Below are positions 26,626 through 34,271 of a DNA stretch of 46,452 nt, one piece after another. Below the pieces are notes generated by a model. It did not search any database. It was not told the origin of the DNA and saw only the letters and a program-made list of their open reading frames with translations. The position numbers and the translations under genes are program-made. Position 1 is the stretch's first letter, and each line of letters begins with the position of its first letter. The stretch comes from Ralstonia sp. ASV6 (GTDB taxonomy: Bacteria; Pseudomonadota; Gammaproteobacteria; Burkholderiales; Burkholderiaceae): assembly GCF_016429285.1 (NCBI RefSeq), contig NZ_JAELUI010000029.1, positions 1 to 46,452 on the forward strand, given 5' to 3'.

Positions 26626-27264
26626 TTAGCGCCGGAGGAGGGCAATCATGACGCCCAGCGCGAGCAGAATCAAAACAACTCCCGAAATACGCTCCAGCCA
26701 AGGCAGCGTCTGCGCGAAGCGTCGCAATACGGCCTGGTTACCGATCAGGATGGCGATCAGCATGTCCCATAGCAGCACTGCACTGAACATCCACGTGCCG
26801 TAGACTAGCTTCCAGCCAACGCTGGCGTGCGGCCCGCTCAGCATTGCGGCCAGGCTCGCGTAGAACAACGCGTTTTTCGGATTGAGAATGCCCGAGAGAA
26901 AACCCGCGCTGGCCGCACGCAGCCACGCCACAAGCGGTTGCGTGAGGGCTGCGTGACGGCCCGAGACCGACACCTGCAGCGTGCTGTTACCGGCATGGCG
27001 CACGAACTGCACACCGAGATAGAGCAGGTAGACACATCCGGTCACTTGCAGCGCAACGAACAGCATTGAGTCAGGCCGAAACGCAGCCGTGCCGGTGAAT
27101 GCGGCAACGATGAACACGCCGTTGGCCAGCGCAATACCCATGCATGTACCACTGGCCACGCACCATCCGGCTGATAGTGAGGTTCGGGCGATCAGGAAGA
27201 AATCCGGTCCCGGAGATAGCAGCGCGAGAAAATGCACTGCGGCAATGATCAGGAACTGCTCCAT
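26626..27264 (-). CDS. LysE/RhtB family amino acid exporter
   Basis: The protein is about 212 residues with six hydrophobic helices. The N-terminus contains FLALLSPGPDFFLIARTSLSAG, the LysE/RhtB signature with the SPGPDF motif, and GILNPKNALFYASL is also typical. Such proteins export lysine, threonine, homoserine or related amino acids. The start may be ATG 27264 (MEQFL) or ATG 27273 (MPQMEQFL); neither has a strong ribosome site. It lies 80 bp downstream of an AraC gene on the same strand, which may control it. Confidence 0.9.
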   Translation of the reverse strand: MEQFLIIAAVHFLALLSPGPDFFLIARTSLSAGWCVASGTCMGIALANGVFIVAAFTGTAAFRPDSMLFVALQVTGCVYLLYLGVQFVRHAGNSTLQVSVSGRHAALTQPLVAWLRAASAGFLSGILNPKNALFYASLAAMLSGPHASVGWKLVYGTWMFSAVLLWDMLIAILIGNQAVLRRFAQTLPWLERISGVVLILLALGVMIALLRR

Positions 27265-27344
27265 CTGGGGCATACGTGCGAGTCGTTTTTCGCAGTGTGC
27301 CGACCGCGGCGTTTCCTGTATTGAAGGAAATTGCAATCGTGGCG

Positions 27345-28187
27345 TTATGGGCGAAAGCTGCCTGGCGTCGCGCCCGCATGCGCCTTGAAGACCCGTTGAA
27401 AGTGCGCTTGATCGGCAAAACCCAGGTGTTGAGCCACGTCGGAGAGGCTGTTCCCGGCGCGTATCGACTCCCTGGCCAGGTTAATTCTGTGATTGAGTTG
27501 CCAAGCATGCGGCGTCATGCCCGTGACGGCGCGGAAGGCGCGAATTGTTTGATAGCGGCTCAAATCTGCCAGGCGCGCCAGCGTCTCCAGGGGCGTGCTG
27601 GCAGCAGGCGCTGCCCGTAGGCAGTCCAGTGCGGGTTCGATCTGCTTAGCCAAGTGCGTGGGAATGCAGGGCGTCTCGATGCGCAAGCCTTGCTCGGTGT
27701 CGCAGTCGCCAATGAACTCGACTAGCGCCGCTTCCTTGTCGCATGGGCTGGCTTTGGAGAACAGCAACGCGTTGAGCTGACAAAAGCGCGCATAGACCGT
27801 TGGCGCGGTAACGATGTGCACGGACTCGGCGTCGACGGGGTTGGCCTGGGCATACTCTCGCCTGAGCGCGCTGAGCCAGTCAGCATCCAGGTGCAGCATC
27901 TGGTAGCTCCACGCCGTGTTGGGGGCCGGATTGCAGGCATGTACGCGAGCGGCGGGCACGAACACCAGCGTGCCGGGATGCAGCGCGACTGGGCCATCGG
28001 CCGCGCCAGTGAATATGCTGCTGCCGTCATCGACCGCCCCGATAGAGAAGGTCGGATGGCAGTGCGGCTTGTAGCAGGCACGGCTATGGCAGGCGCGGCG
28101 GCTTTCGACGAATGGCATGGCAGGGTCATGCCAGAATGCCTGGGTCGAATCGCGACTCGGCTTCGTGTGCAATGGGCTGGCTGGCAT
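27345..28187 (-). CDS. AraC-family transcriptional regulator
   Basis: The 280-residue protein has an N-terminal cupin ligand-binding domain (KPHCHPTFSIGAVDDGSS, LHPGTLVFVPAARVHACNP) and a C-terminal double helix-turn-helix (LARLADLSRYQTIRAFRAVTGMTPHAWQLNHRINLARESI..., LSDVAQHLGFADQAHFQRVFKAHAGATPGSFR). Its layout matches regulators commonly next to LysE exporters. It precedes the LysE gene in the same direction. The start at 28187 is chosen; an upstream extension would run into the tRNA-Leu region. Confidence 0.9.
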   Translation of the reverse strand: MPASPLHTKPSRDSTQAFWHDPAMPFVESRRACHSRACYKPHCHPTFSIGAVDDGSSIFTGAADGPVALHPGTLVFVPAARVHACNPAPNTAWSYQMLHLDADWLSALRREYAQANPVDAESVHIVTAPTVYARFCQLNALLFSKASPCDKEAALVEFIGDCDTEQGLRIETPCIPTHLAKQIEPALDCLRAAPAASTPLETLARLADLSRYQTIRAFRAVTGMTPHAWQLNHRINLARESIRAGNSLSDVAQHLGFADQAHFQRVFKAHAGATPGSFRP

Positions 28188-28265
28188 ATCGGGGGCCTCG
28201 ACGAGGTGGGTCGTGTTTCGTGACAACGGCGCGTGTGGCCCAGCGACTCCCTGCTCAGAATGAAA

Positions 28266-28295
28266 AAGCCGCTTCTGAATGAACAGAAGCGGCTT
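28266..28295 (-). terminator. Intrinsic terminator of tRNA-Leu
   Basis: On the minus strand: AAGCCGCTTCTG, loop TTCATT, CAGAAGCGGCTT, then TTTCATT. The 12-bp perfect stem begins 7 bp after the tRNA 3' end. Confidence 0.92.
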
Positions 28296-28301
28296 CGAAT
28301 C

Positions 28302-28386
28302 TGGTGCCCGAGGCCGGAATCGAACCGGCACGCCTTGCGGCGGGGGATTTTGAGTCCCCTGCGTCTACCAATTTCACCACTCGGGC
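28302..28386 (-). tRNA. leuX: tRNA-Leu (anticodon CAA)
   Basis: The 85-nt class II tRNA is read on the minus strand and starts GCCCGAGTGG. Acceptor arm GCCCGAG pairs with CTCGGGC, followed by A and an encoded CCA. The anticodon stem-loop is GGGGA-CTCAAAA-TCCCC, with CAA at positions 34-36, decoding UUG. A variable arm and a TTCGAATCC T-loop are present. It has its own terminator. The gene symbol follows E. coli usage and is tentative. Confidence 0.96.
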
Positions 28387-28456
28387 AGGTACAGCTGAGC
28401 CGCTAATTATGCCAGAAGTCTGGCCAGCCAAACAAGGCGGGCTGGGAAGGGCGCGG

Positions 28457-29341
28457 TCAACCCGCTTTTTGCGCGTTCTGCAGCTCAAGCACGCGCAGCA
28501 GCGATGCCGTATCGTCATACCCCCAGCCGTTAGCGACCAGCGTGTTGAGTTGCGAGGCCACCAGCTCCATCGCTGGCATTTGCAGACCCAGTTCCTGGGC
28601 AATTTCACGCACGAGGCCGAAATCCTTGTCGTGCAGGCGCGCTTCGATGCCGGCGGCAAAGTTGCGCTCCGCCATCTTCGGCCCTTCCATGTCGAGCATG
28701 CGGCTGCCGGCAAAGCCTGGCCCAATGGCGGCCAGCACGCGCGACGGATCGGTGCCCTGGGCGCGCGCAAACAGCATGGCCTCGGCAATGCCCTGGATGT
28801 TGATGACCTGCACGATCTGGTTGCACGCCTTGGCAACCTGGCCCGAACCATGGCCGCCGATGTAGGTGATGGTGGTGCCTAGCAGTTGCAGCAACGGGCG
28901 CACGCGTTCGAGCACCTCCGGCTTGCCGCCCACCATGATCGACAGCGTGGCCTTCTGCGCGCCACCGGTGCCGCCGGAAACAGGCGCATCCAGGAACTCC
29001 AGCCCTGCGGCTTCCAGCTCGGCCGCAATGCGGCGCGTGGCCACGGCGGAGATTGTGCTGTGGTCGATACACACCGCGCCGCGCGGCGCACCGTTGACAA
29101 CGCCATCGGGCCCCAGCAGCACGCCTTCCACATCGGCGGTGGAGGTGACGTTGGTAAAGATAACCTCCGTGTCGCGGGCCGCCTCAGCGGGTGTGCTGCA
29201 CGGTTCGGCGCCAATGGCGCGGGCGTTGTCGACGGCTTCCGGGCGGCGCACGTAGGCGCGCACGGTGTGGCCGGCGGCAATCAGGTGCTGGACCATCGGC
29301 GTGCCCATGTTGCCGAGGCCGATGAAGGCGATACGTGTCAT
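28457..29341 (-). CDS. Beta-hydroxyacid dehydrogenase (tartronate semialdehyde reductase / 3-hydroxyisobutyrate dehydrogenase type)
   Basis: The 294-residue NAD(P)-dependent enzyme starts IAFIGLGNMGTPMVQHL (GxGxxG), has the substrate-binding DAPVSGGTGGAQ, and the catalytic Lys in GSGQVAKACNQ. GlxR/GarR (tartronate semialdehyde reductase) and 3-hydroxyisobutyrate dehydrogenase are both close, and sequence reading does not separate them. It starts 21 bp after the ABC binding protein gene and is likely in one operon with it and cysB. Confidence 0.9.
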   Translation of the reverse strand: MTRIAFIGLGNMGTPMVQHLIAAGHTVRAYVRRPEAVDNARAIGAEPCSTPAEAARDTEVIFTNVTSTADVEGVLLGPDGVVNGAPRGAVCIDHSTISAVATRRIAAELEAAGLEFLDAPVSGGTGGAQKATLSIMVGGKPEVLERVRPLLQLLGTTITYIGGHGSGQVAKACNQIVQVINIQGIAEAMLFARAQGTDPSRVLAAIGPGFAGSRMLDMEGPKMAERNFAAGIEARLHDKDFGLVREIAQELGLQMPAMELVASQLNTLVANGWGYDDTASLLRVLELQNAQKAG

Positions 29342-29362
29342 GGCGAATCTCTACGTGTTGAT

Positions 29363-30532
29363 CTAGCGCGGGCCCGCGTAAGCGAAGCGGCTGTTCTTGA
29401 TGATGCCCATCACGCGCGAGCGTTGGTCGAAGCCTTGGTGATCCTGGGCATTCAGGTTCAGCACGCCATTGGGCACGGTCAGGTCGCGCGTGGTTTCCAG
29501 CGCGTCGCGCAGGGCGGCGCGGAAGGCTGGGGTGCCGGGTTGTGCGCCGGTCTTGAGCGCACGGGCCGTGGCGTTGTCGAGCAATTGCCAAGCGCCCCAG
29601 GCATCGCCCGCAAACTGGGTGACGCTGTTCGGGCCGTACTTGGCTTCGTAGCGATCGGCAAATTCCACCGCCACCTTGCGTACCGGATGGCTGGCCGGCA
29701 GTTCGCGGGCGACGACCACCGGGCCGGTCGGGAAGAGGGTGCCTTCAACATCCTTGCCGCCCACCTTCAGGAACTCCGTGCTGGCAATGCCGTGCGTCTG
29801 ATAGATGCGGCCCTTGTAGCCACGCTCGACCAGCGTGCGCTCAGGCAGGGCAGCCGGCGTGCCGGCGCCGGCAATCAGGATGGCGTCGGGTTTGGCGGCC
29901 ATCAGCTTGAGCGCCTGGCCGGTGACGCTGGCGTCCGTGCGGGCAAAGCGCTCGTTGGCGACCACCTTCAGCTTGCGCACCTCGGCCAGCTTGGAAAACT
30001 CGCGCCACCAGCTCTCGCCATACGCATCGGTAAAGCCGATAAAGCCCACCGTGTGCACGCCGCTGTCGGCCATGTGCTGCGTGACGAGCGTTGCCATCTG
30101 CGAGTCGTTCTGCGGCATCTTGAAGGCCCAGCGGCGCTTGGCGTCCTGCGGCTCGACGATGGAGGCGGAGGCCGCCAGCGTGATCATCGGCGTCTGTCCT
30201 TCAGCCACGGCATCGAGCGCGGCTAGCGCCGTCGGCACAATCGTCGGGCCGACGATCACGTCCACCTTGTCTTCGGCGATCAGCTTGCGCACGTTGCGCA
30301 CCGCCATCGACGGGTCAGACGCATCGTCCAGCACGATCACCTGCGCGCGCTGCCCGCCAATGGTGGCAGGCCACATCTGCACGGTGTTCTTGCTGGGGAT
30401 GCCGATGGCCGCAGCCGGGCCGGTGGTCGAGAGCACTACACCCACACGGATGTCAGCTTGGGCAGGAAGGGCAAGGGCGGCAGCGCTCGCAAAGAGCGCC
30501 ATGCCGCACAGCAGACGGCGTCGTGTGGTCAT
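29363..30532 (-). CDS. ABC transporter substrate-binding protein (Leu/Ile/Val family)
   Basis: The 389-residue periplasmic protein has an N-terminal export signal MTTRRRLLCGMALFASAAAL with cleavage near AQA-DI. The RRRLL could also be read as a weak Tat signal. The mature part has RVGVVLSTTGPAAAIG and VDVIVGPTIVPTALA, typical of type I binding proteins of the branched-chain or amide family. No permease or ATPase genes adjoin it, so it must borrow transporter subunits encoded elsewhere. It lies 37 bp downstream of cysB and 21 bp upstream of a beta-hydroxyacid dehydrogenase. Confidence 0.88.
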   Translation of the reverse strand: MTTRRRLLCGMALFASAAALALPAQADIRVGVVLSTTGPAAAIGIPSKNTVQMWPATIGGQRAQVIVLDDASDPSMAVRNVRKLIAEDKVDVIVGPTIVPTALAALDAVAEGQTPMITLAASASIVEPQDAKRRWAFKMPQNDSQMATLVTQHMADSGVHTVGFIGFTDAYGESWWREFSKLAEVRKLKVVANERFARTDASVTGQALKLMAAKPDAILIAGAGTPAALPERTLVERGYKGRIYQTHGIASTEFLKVGGKDVEGTLFPTGPVVVARELPASHPVRKVAVEFADRYEAKYGPNSVTQFAGDAWGAWQLLDNATARALKTGAQPGTPAFRAALRDALETTRDLTVPNGVLNLNAQDHQGFDQRSRVMGIIKNSRFAYAGPR

Positions 30533-30569
30533 GGAATCTCCGGAAAATTCAGGCCGTGTGACAGGCAAT

Positions 30570-31511
30570 TCAGAGTTCGTAGGCTTCGTGCTCACCGGAC
30601 ATCAGTTGCTCGACCAGCTTGCGAGTGAGCGCCGGCGCAAACAGCTCGATGAAGGTGTAGACGAATCCACGCAAGTACGCGCCCTGCTTGATGCCCAGGT
30701 GCGTGACATTGGTGCCGAACAGGTGGCCGGCGGGAATCGCACGCAAGTTGCGGTCGCGCTCGGGGTCAAAGGCGACGCCGGCCACGATGCCCACGCCCAG
30801 GCCCACTTCCACGTAGGTCTTGATGACGTCGGCGTCGATGGCCTCCAACACGATGTCCGGCTTGATCTGGCGTAGTTCGAAGGCGTGGTCGATCTTGGGG
30901 CGGCCGGCAAAGTGCTGGTCGTACGTGATGAGCGGATAGCCCTTCAGGTCTTCCAGCGTCAGGTGCTGGCGCGAGAGCAGTGGGTGGTCGGGTGGCGTGA
31001 CCACCACGTGTTGCCATTGGTAGCCGGGAATCGAGATCAGGTCCTTCACATGCGACATGCCCTCGGTGGCGATGGCGATGTCGGCCTGGTCGTGCAGCAC
31101 CATCTCGGCGATCTGTGCGGGTGTGCCCTGCTGGATGGAGAGGCGCACCTTTGGGTACTTGCGCGTGAACTCGGCAATCGCGCGGGGCAGGGCGTAGCGC
31201 GCCTGCGTATGTGTGGTGGCGATTGTGAAGTTGCCTTGGTCCTGGGCGGCGTAGTCCTTGCCGACGCGCTTGAGGGTTTCAACTTCCTCCAGCACGCGCT
31301 CGACTGAGGCCAGGATCCGGCGGCCCGGCTCCGTGAGACCCCGGATGCGCTTGCCATGCCGTGTGAAGATGTCGACACCCAGTTCCTCTTCCAGCTCGAT
31401 GATGGCCTTGGAAACCCCTGGCTGTGACGTATAGAGCGCTTTTGCGGCCTCGGTCAGGTTGAATTTCTGCCGCACGGCTTCGCGCACGAAGCGGAATTGG
31501 TGGAGGTTCAT
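30570..31511 (-). CDS. cysB: LysR-type regulator CysB
   Basis: The 313-residue regulator opens with MNLHQFRFVREAVRQKFNLTEAAKALYTSQPGVSKAIIELEEELG, the CysB/Cbl helix-turn-helix, and ends in a full effector domain (TTHTQARYALP, SIQQGTPAQIAEMV). CysB activates sulfate assimilation genes in response to O-acetylserine / N-acetylserine. It faces the TSUP-cysI operon, with a shared 111-bp promoter region, a clear sign that this operon is its target. The Cbl paralogue is an alternative name, but the gene context supports the CysB role. Confidence 0.94.
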   Translation of the reverse strand: MNLHQFRFVREAVRQKFNLTEAAKALYTSQPGVSKAIIELEEELGVDIFTRHGKRIRGLTEPGRRILASVERVLEEVETLKRVGKDYAAQDQGNFTIATTHTQARYALPRAIAEFTRKYPKVRLSIQQGTPAQIAEMVLHDQADIAIATEGMSHVKDLISIPGYQWQHVVVTPPDHPLLSRQHLTLEDLKGYPLITYDQHFAGRPKIDHAFELRQIKPDIVLEAIDADVIKTYVEVGLGVGIVAGVAFDPERDRNLRAIPAGHLFGTNVTHLGIKQGAYLRGFVYTFIELFAPALTRKLVEQLMSGEHEAYEL

Positions 31512-31555
31512 AGCTGCGCGGTCGATATAGAAGAACGAGAGCGATCTGATCGCTA

Positions 31556-31584
31556 CTTATAACCGAGACCATATAAACAAACAA
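31556..31584 (-). promoter_or_regulatory. Sigma-70 promoter of cysB
   Basis: On the minus strand, -35 TTGTTT (31579-31584), 17-bp spacer, -10 TATAAG (31556-31561). It lies in the gap shared with the divergent TSUP-cys operon. Confidence 0.6.
31557..31576. promoter_or_regulatory. Candidate CysB operator
   Basis: TTATA-N10-TATAA is an inverted repeat that overlaps the -10 of cysB and would lie just upstream of a promoter for the TSUP-cysI operon. LysR-type regulators commonly bind such sites, repressing their own gene and activating the divergent one. No CysB footprint exists for this site. Confidence 0.4.
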
Positions 31585-31622
31585 TTTTTTATTGGTTTGG
31601 GATATGAGGCGGCGTCATTACG

Positions 31623-32435
31623 ATGCTCGAACTCCGTGATAACACGCCCTCACTGTCCCCCATGACGCTCGCCTATACGGTTTCCGGTTTGCTGGTCGGC
31701 CTGTTGGTCGGCCTGACGGGCGTTGGCGGCGGTTCGCTGATGACGCCGCTGCTGACGCTGATGTTCGGCTTTTCGCCGGCCACCGCCGTGGGCACGGACT
31801 TGGCGTTTGCGTCGCTGACCAAGGGCGTGGGCACGATCGCGCACCGCAGCCACGGTCACATCCGCTGGGACATCGTCAAGCGCCTGTGCCTGGGCAGCCT
31901 GCCTGCTGCGCTCGTCACGGTGATCGTGCTGAAGAACGCTGGCAACCTCGATGCCGAATGGATGCACCTCATTCGCCTGACGATCGGCGTGTCGGTCATC
32001 CTGACGGTGATTTCGCTGCTGTTCCGCCAGCGCGTGCTGGGCTGGTTGGCCGCCAACCCGCGTTACCGCCTGCAGGGTTCGGCGTTGGCCGTGGCGACGA
32101 TCGTCGTTGGCGTGGTGCTGGGCGTTCTGGTGACGGTGTCGTCCATTGGCGCTGGTGCCGTGGGCGCGACGCTCATCCTGATCCTGTACCCCGAATTGAA
32201 GAGCGCCGAAGTGGCCGGCACCGACATCGCCTACGCCGTGCCGCTGACCGCCGTGGCGGGCCTCGGTCATATGTACCTGGGCACGATCGACTGGAATCTC
32301 CTGGTGTCGCTGCTGGTGGGCTCCATCCCGGGTATCTGGCTGGGCGCCCGCCTGTCCAAGAATCTGCCGGAGCGTCTGGTGCGCGGCGCGCTTGCCGCCA
32401 CGCTGACGGTCACGGCCATCAAGCTGGTGTCGTGA
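31623..32435 (+). CDS. TSUP family (TauE/SafE) membrane permease
   Basis: The 270-residue inner-membrane protein has about eight hydrophobic helices in two repeats, each with a glycine-rich core: GLLVGLLVGLTGVGGGSLMTPLL and VTVSSIGAGAVGATLI. TSUP proteins move sulfite, sulfate, thiosulfate or sulfoacetate. As the first gene of a sulfate reduction operon it is likely a sulfate importer or a sulfite exporter, the direction not being readable. An in-frame ATG at 31662 (MTLAYTVSG) is an alternative start. Its stop overlaps the start of the Cys-rich small ORF (TGATG). Confidence 0.9.
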   Translation: MLELRDNTPSLSPMTLAYTVSGLLVGLLVGLTGVGGGSLMTPLLTLMFGFSPATAVGTDLAFASLTKGVGTIAHRSHGHIRWDIVKRLCLGSLPAALVTVIVLKNAGNLDAEWMHLIRLTIGVSVILTVISLLFRQRVLGWLAANPRYRLQGSALAVATIVVGVVLGVLVTVSSIGAGAVGATLILILYPELKSAEVAGTDIAYAVPLTAVAGLGHMYLGTIDWNLLVSLLVGSIPGIWLGARLSKNLPERLVRGALAATLTVTAIKLVS

Positions 32436-32503
32436 TGCGTGAAACCATGCAGGCGCCGCTTGTGATTGTGATGTGTTGCCGCCGTCGTCGCTGCCTTCGC
32501 TGA
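32435..32503 (+). CDS. Candidate cysteine-sensing leader peptide before cysI
   Basis: A 22-codon ORF begins on the TSUP stop codon (TGATG) and ends with TGA at 32501-32503, 89 bp before cysI. Its tail reads VMCCRRRRCLR, with codons TGT TGC, four CGN Arg codons, then TGC. Three Cys in ten residues is far above their normal low frequency. In-frame ATGs at 32447 and 32471 are alternative starts. A hairpin follows near cysI. The position before sulfite reductase fits a peptide whose translation slows when Cys-tRNA is scarce. Similar Cys-rich leader ORFs are known before sulfur genes in actinobacteria. Function is inferred. Confidence 0.55.
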   Translation: MRETMQAPLVIVMCCRRRRCLR

Positions 32504-32554
32504 GAAGGCCCCAGCCGCAACACAACGAACGCTTTCCCCCAATTGAATTGCACG

Positions 32555-32575
32555 CCGGGCGCCACGCTGGCCCGG
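32555..32575 (+). promoter_or_regulatory. Hairpin just upstream of cysI
   Basis: CCGGGC (32555-32560), 9-nt loop, GCCCGG (32570-32575). There is no T-run, so it is not an intrinsic terminator. It lies 17 bp before the cysI ATG, beside a weak ribosome site (CAAAG). It could limit ribosome access and be the structure controlled by the leader ORF. Confidence 0.4.
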
Positions 32576-32592
32576 ACTGAACAGTCAAAGCC

Positions 32593-34254
32593 ATGTACCA
32601 ATACGACGCTTACGATCACCGCCTCGTCGCCGACCGCGTTGCGCAGTTCCGTGACCAGGTGCGCCGCCGCATTTCGGGTGAGCTGACGGAAGAGGAGTTC
32701 CTGCCGCTGCGTTTGCAGAACGGCCTGTACTACCAGCGTCACGCCTACATGCTGCGTGTGGCGATTCCGTACGGCCACCTGCGTGCCAACCAGATGCGCA
32801 TGCTCAGCCATATCGCCGCCGAGCATGATCGCGGCTATGGCCACTTCAGCACGCGCCAGAACATCCAGTTCAACTGGATCAAGCTGGAAGAGGTGCCGGA
32901 CATTCTGGCCAAGCTGGCCTCGGTGGAAATGCACGCGATCCAGACGTCCGGCAACTGCATCCGCAACATCACGACCGACCAGTTTGCCGGCGTGGCGGCA
33001 GATGAGTTTGTCGACCCGCGTCCGCTGGGCGAGATCCTGCGCCAGTGGTCGACCTTTATCCCTGAATTCGCCTTCCTGCCGCGCAAGTTCAAGATCGCCA
33101 TTTCGGCCACGCGCGAAGACCGTGCCGTGACGCAACTGCACGACATCGGCGTGTACGCATATGAAAAGGACGGCCAGACGCTGCTGCGCATCCTGGCCGG
33201 CGGCGGCATGGGCCGCACCCCGATCCTGGGCGCGGTCATCAAGGAAGACTTGCCGTGGCAGCACATGCTGTCGTACATCGAAGCCGCCGTACGCGTGTAC
33301 AACCGGTACGGCCGCCGCGACAACAAGTACAAGGCGCGCATCAAGATTCTCGTGAAAGCGATCGGCGCGGAAGAGTTCGCTCGCCAAGTGGAAGAAGAGT
33401 GGCAGCACATCAAGGACGGCCCGTCGACCATCCCGCAGGCCGAGTTCGACCGCGTGGCCAAGGATTTCGCACCGCCTGCCTATGAAAAGCTGGCCGACAC
33501 CGACGCTGCTTACGAGAAGGCATTGCTGGAGAACAAAGCGTTTGCGCGCTGGGTCAGCCGCAACGTGCATGCGCACCGCGTGCCGGGCTATGCGTCGGTC
33601 ACGCTGTCGCTGAAGCCGGGCGTGGCACTGCCGCCGGGTGACGCCACTGCCGAGCAGATGGCGCTGGTGGCCGACTGGTCCGAGCGCTTCGGCTTTGGCG
33701 AGCTGCGCGTGGCGCACGAGCAGAACCTGATCCTGCCGGACGTGAAGAAGCACGACCTGTTTGAACTGTGGCAACTGGCCAAGGAACACGGCATGGCCAC
33801 CGCCAACATCGGCCTGCTGACGGACATGATCGCTTGCCCGGGCGGTGATTTCTGCTCGCTGGCGAATGCCAAGTCGATCCCCATTGCACAGGCCATTCAA
33901 GCGCGCTTTGACAACCTCGATTACGTGTACGACTTGGGCGATCTGTCGCTCAACATCTCGGGCTGTATCAATTCGTGCGGCCACCACCACGTGGGCAACA
34001 TCGGCATCCTGGGCGTCGATAAGCACGACGAAGAGTGGTACCAGGTGTCGCTGGGTGGCGCGCAGGGCAACGATTCGGCGATCGGCAAGATCATCGGCCC
34101 GTCGTTCAAGGCCGAAGAGATGCCCGACGTGATCGAACGCATCATCGACACCTTCGTCGCCAACCGCACGGAAGACGAGCTGTTCATCGATACCTACAAC
34201 CGCATCGGCATGGCCCCGTTCAAGGAACGCGTGTATGCCCGTGAAGAAGCCTAA
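32593..34254 (+). CDS. cysI: Assimilatory sulfite reductase, siroheme 4Fe-4S subunit
   Basis: CysI reduces sulfite to sulfide with six electrons, using siroheme coupled to a 4Fe-4S cluster. The 553-residue protein has both halves of the nitrite/sulfite reductase ferredoxin-like fold (YGHFSTRQNIQFNWI, TSGNCIRNITTD). The cluster cysteines are C415 and C421 (CPGGDFC) and C458 and C462 (SGCINSCGHHHVG). No flavoprotein CysJ gene follows, so electrons must come from ferredoxin or another donor. It is preceded by a Cys-rich leader ORF and followed by DUF934 after 17 bp. Confidence 0.96.
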   Translation: MYQYDAYDHRLVADRVAQFRDQVRRRISGELTEEEFLPLRLQNGLYYQRHAYMLRVAIPYGHLRANQMRMLSHIAAEHDRGYGHFSTRQNIQFNWIKLEEVPDILAKLASVEMHAIQTSGNCIRNITTDQFAGVAADEFVDPRPLGEILRQWSTFIPEFAFLPRKFKIAISATREDRAVTQLHDIGVYAYEKDGQTLLRILAGGGMGRTPILGAVIKEDLPWQHMLSYIEAAVRVYNRYGRRDNKYKARIKILVKAIGAEEFARQVEEEWQHIKDGPSTIPQAEFDRVAKDFAPPAYEKLADTDAAYEKALLENKAFARWVSRNVHAHRVPGYASVTLSLKPGVALPPGDATAEQMALVADWSERFGFGELRVAHEQNLILPDVKKHDLFELWQLAKEHGMATANIGLLTDMIACPGGDFCSLANAKSIPIAQAIQARFDNLDYVYDLGDLSLNISGCINSCGHHHVGNIGILGVDKHDEEWYQVSLGGAQGNDSAIGKIIGPSFKAEEMPDVIERIIDTFVANRTEDELFIDTYNRIGMAPFKERVYAREEA

Positions 34255-34271
34255 CGCCGAGGGGAACGAAC

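Noticed and set aside
28302-28386. Genomic island boundary at tRNA-Leu
   Set aside because: No integrase, no repeated tRNA 3' end and no change in composition is visible on either side.
32419-34026. 535-codon open frame antisense to cysI
   Set aside because: The same kind of shadow, opposite a clearly coding sulfite reductase.
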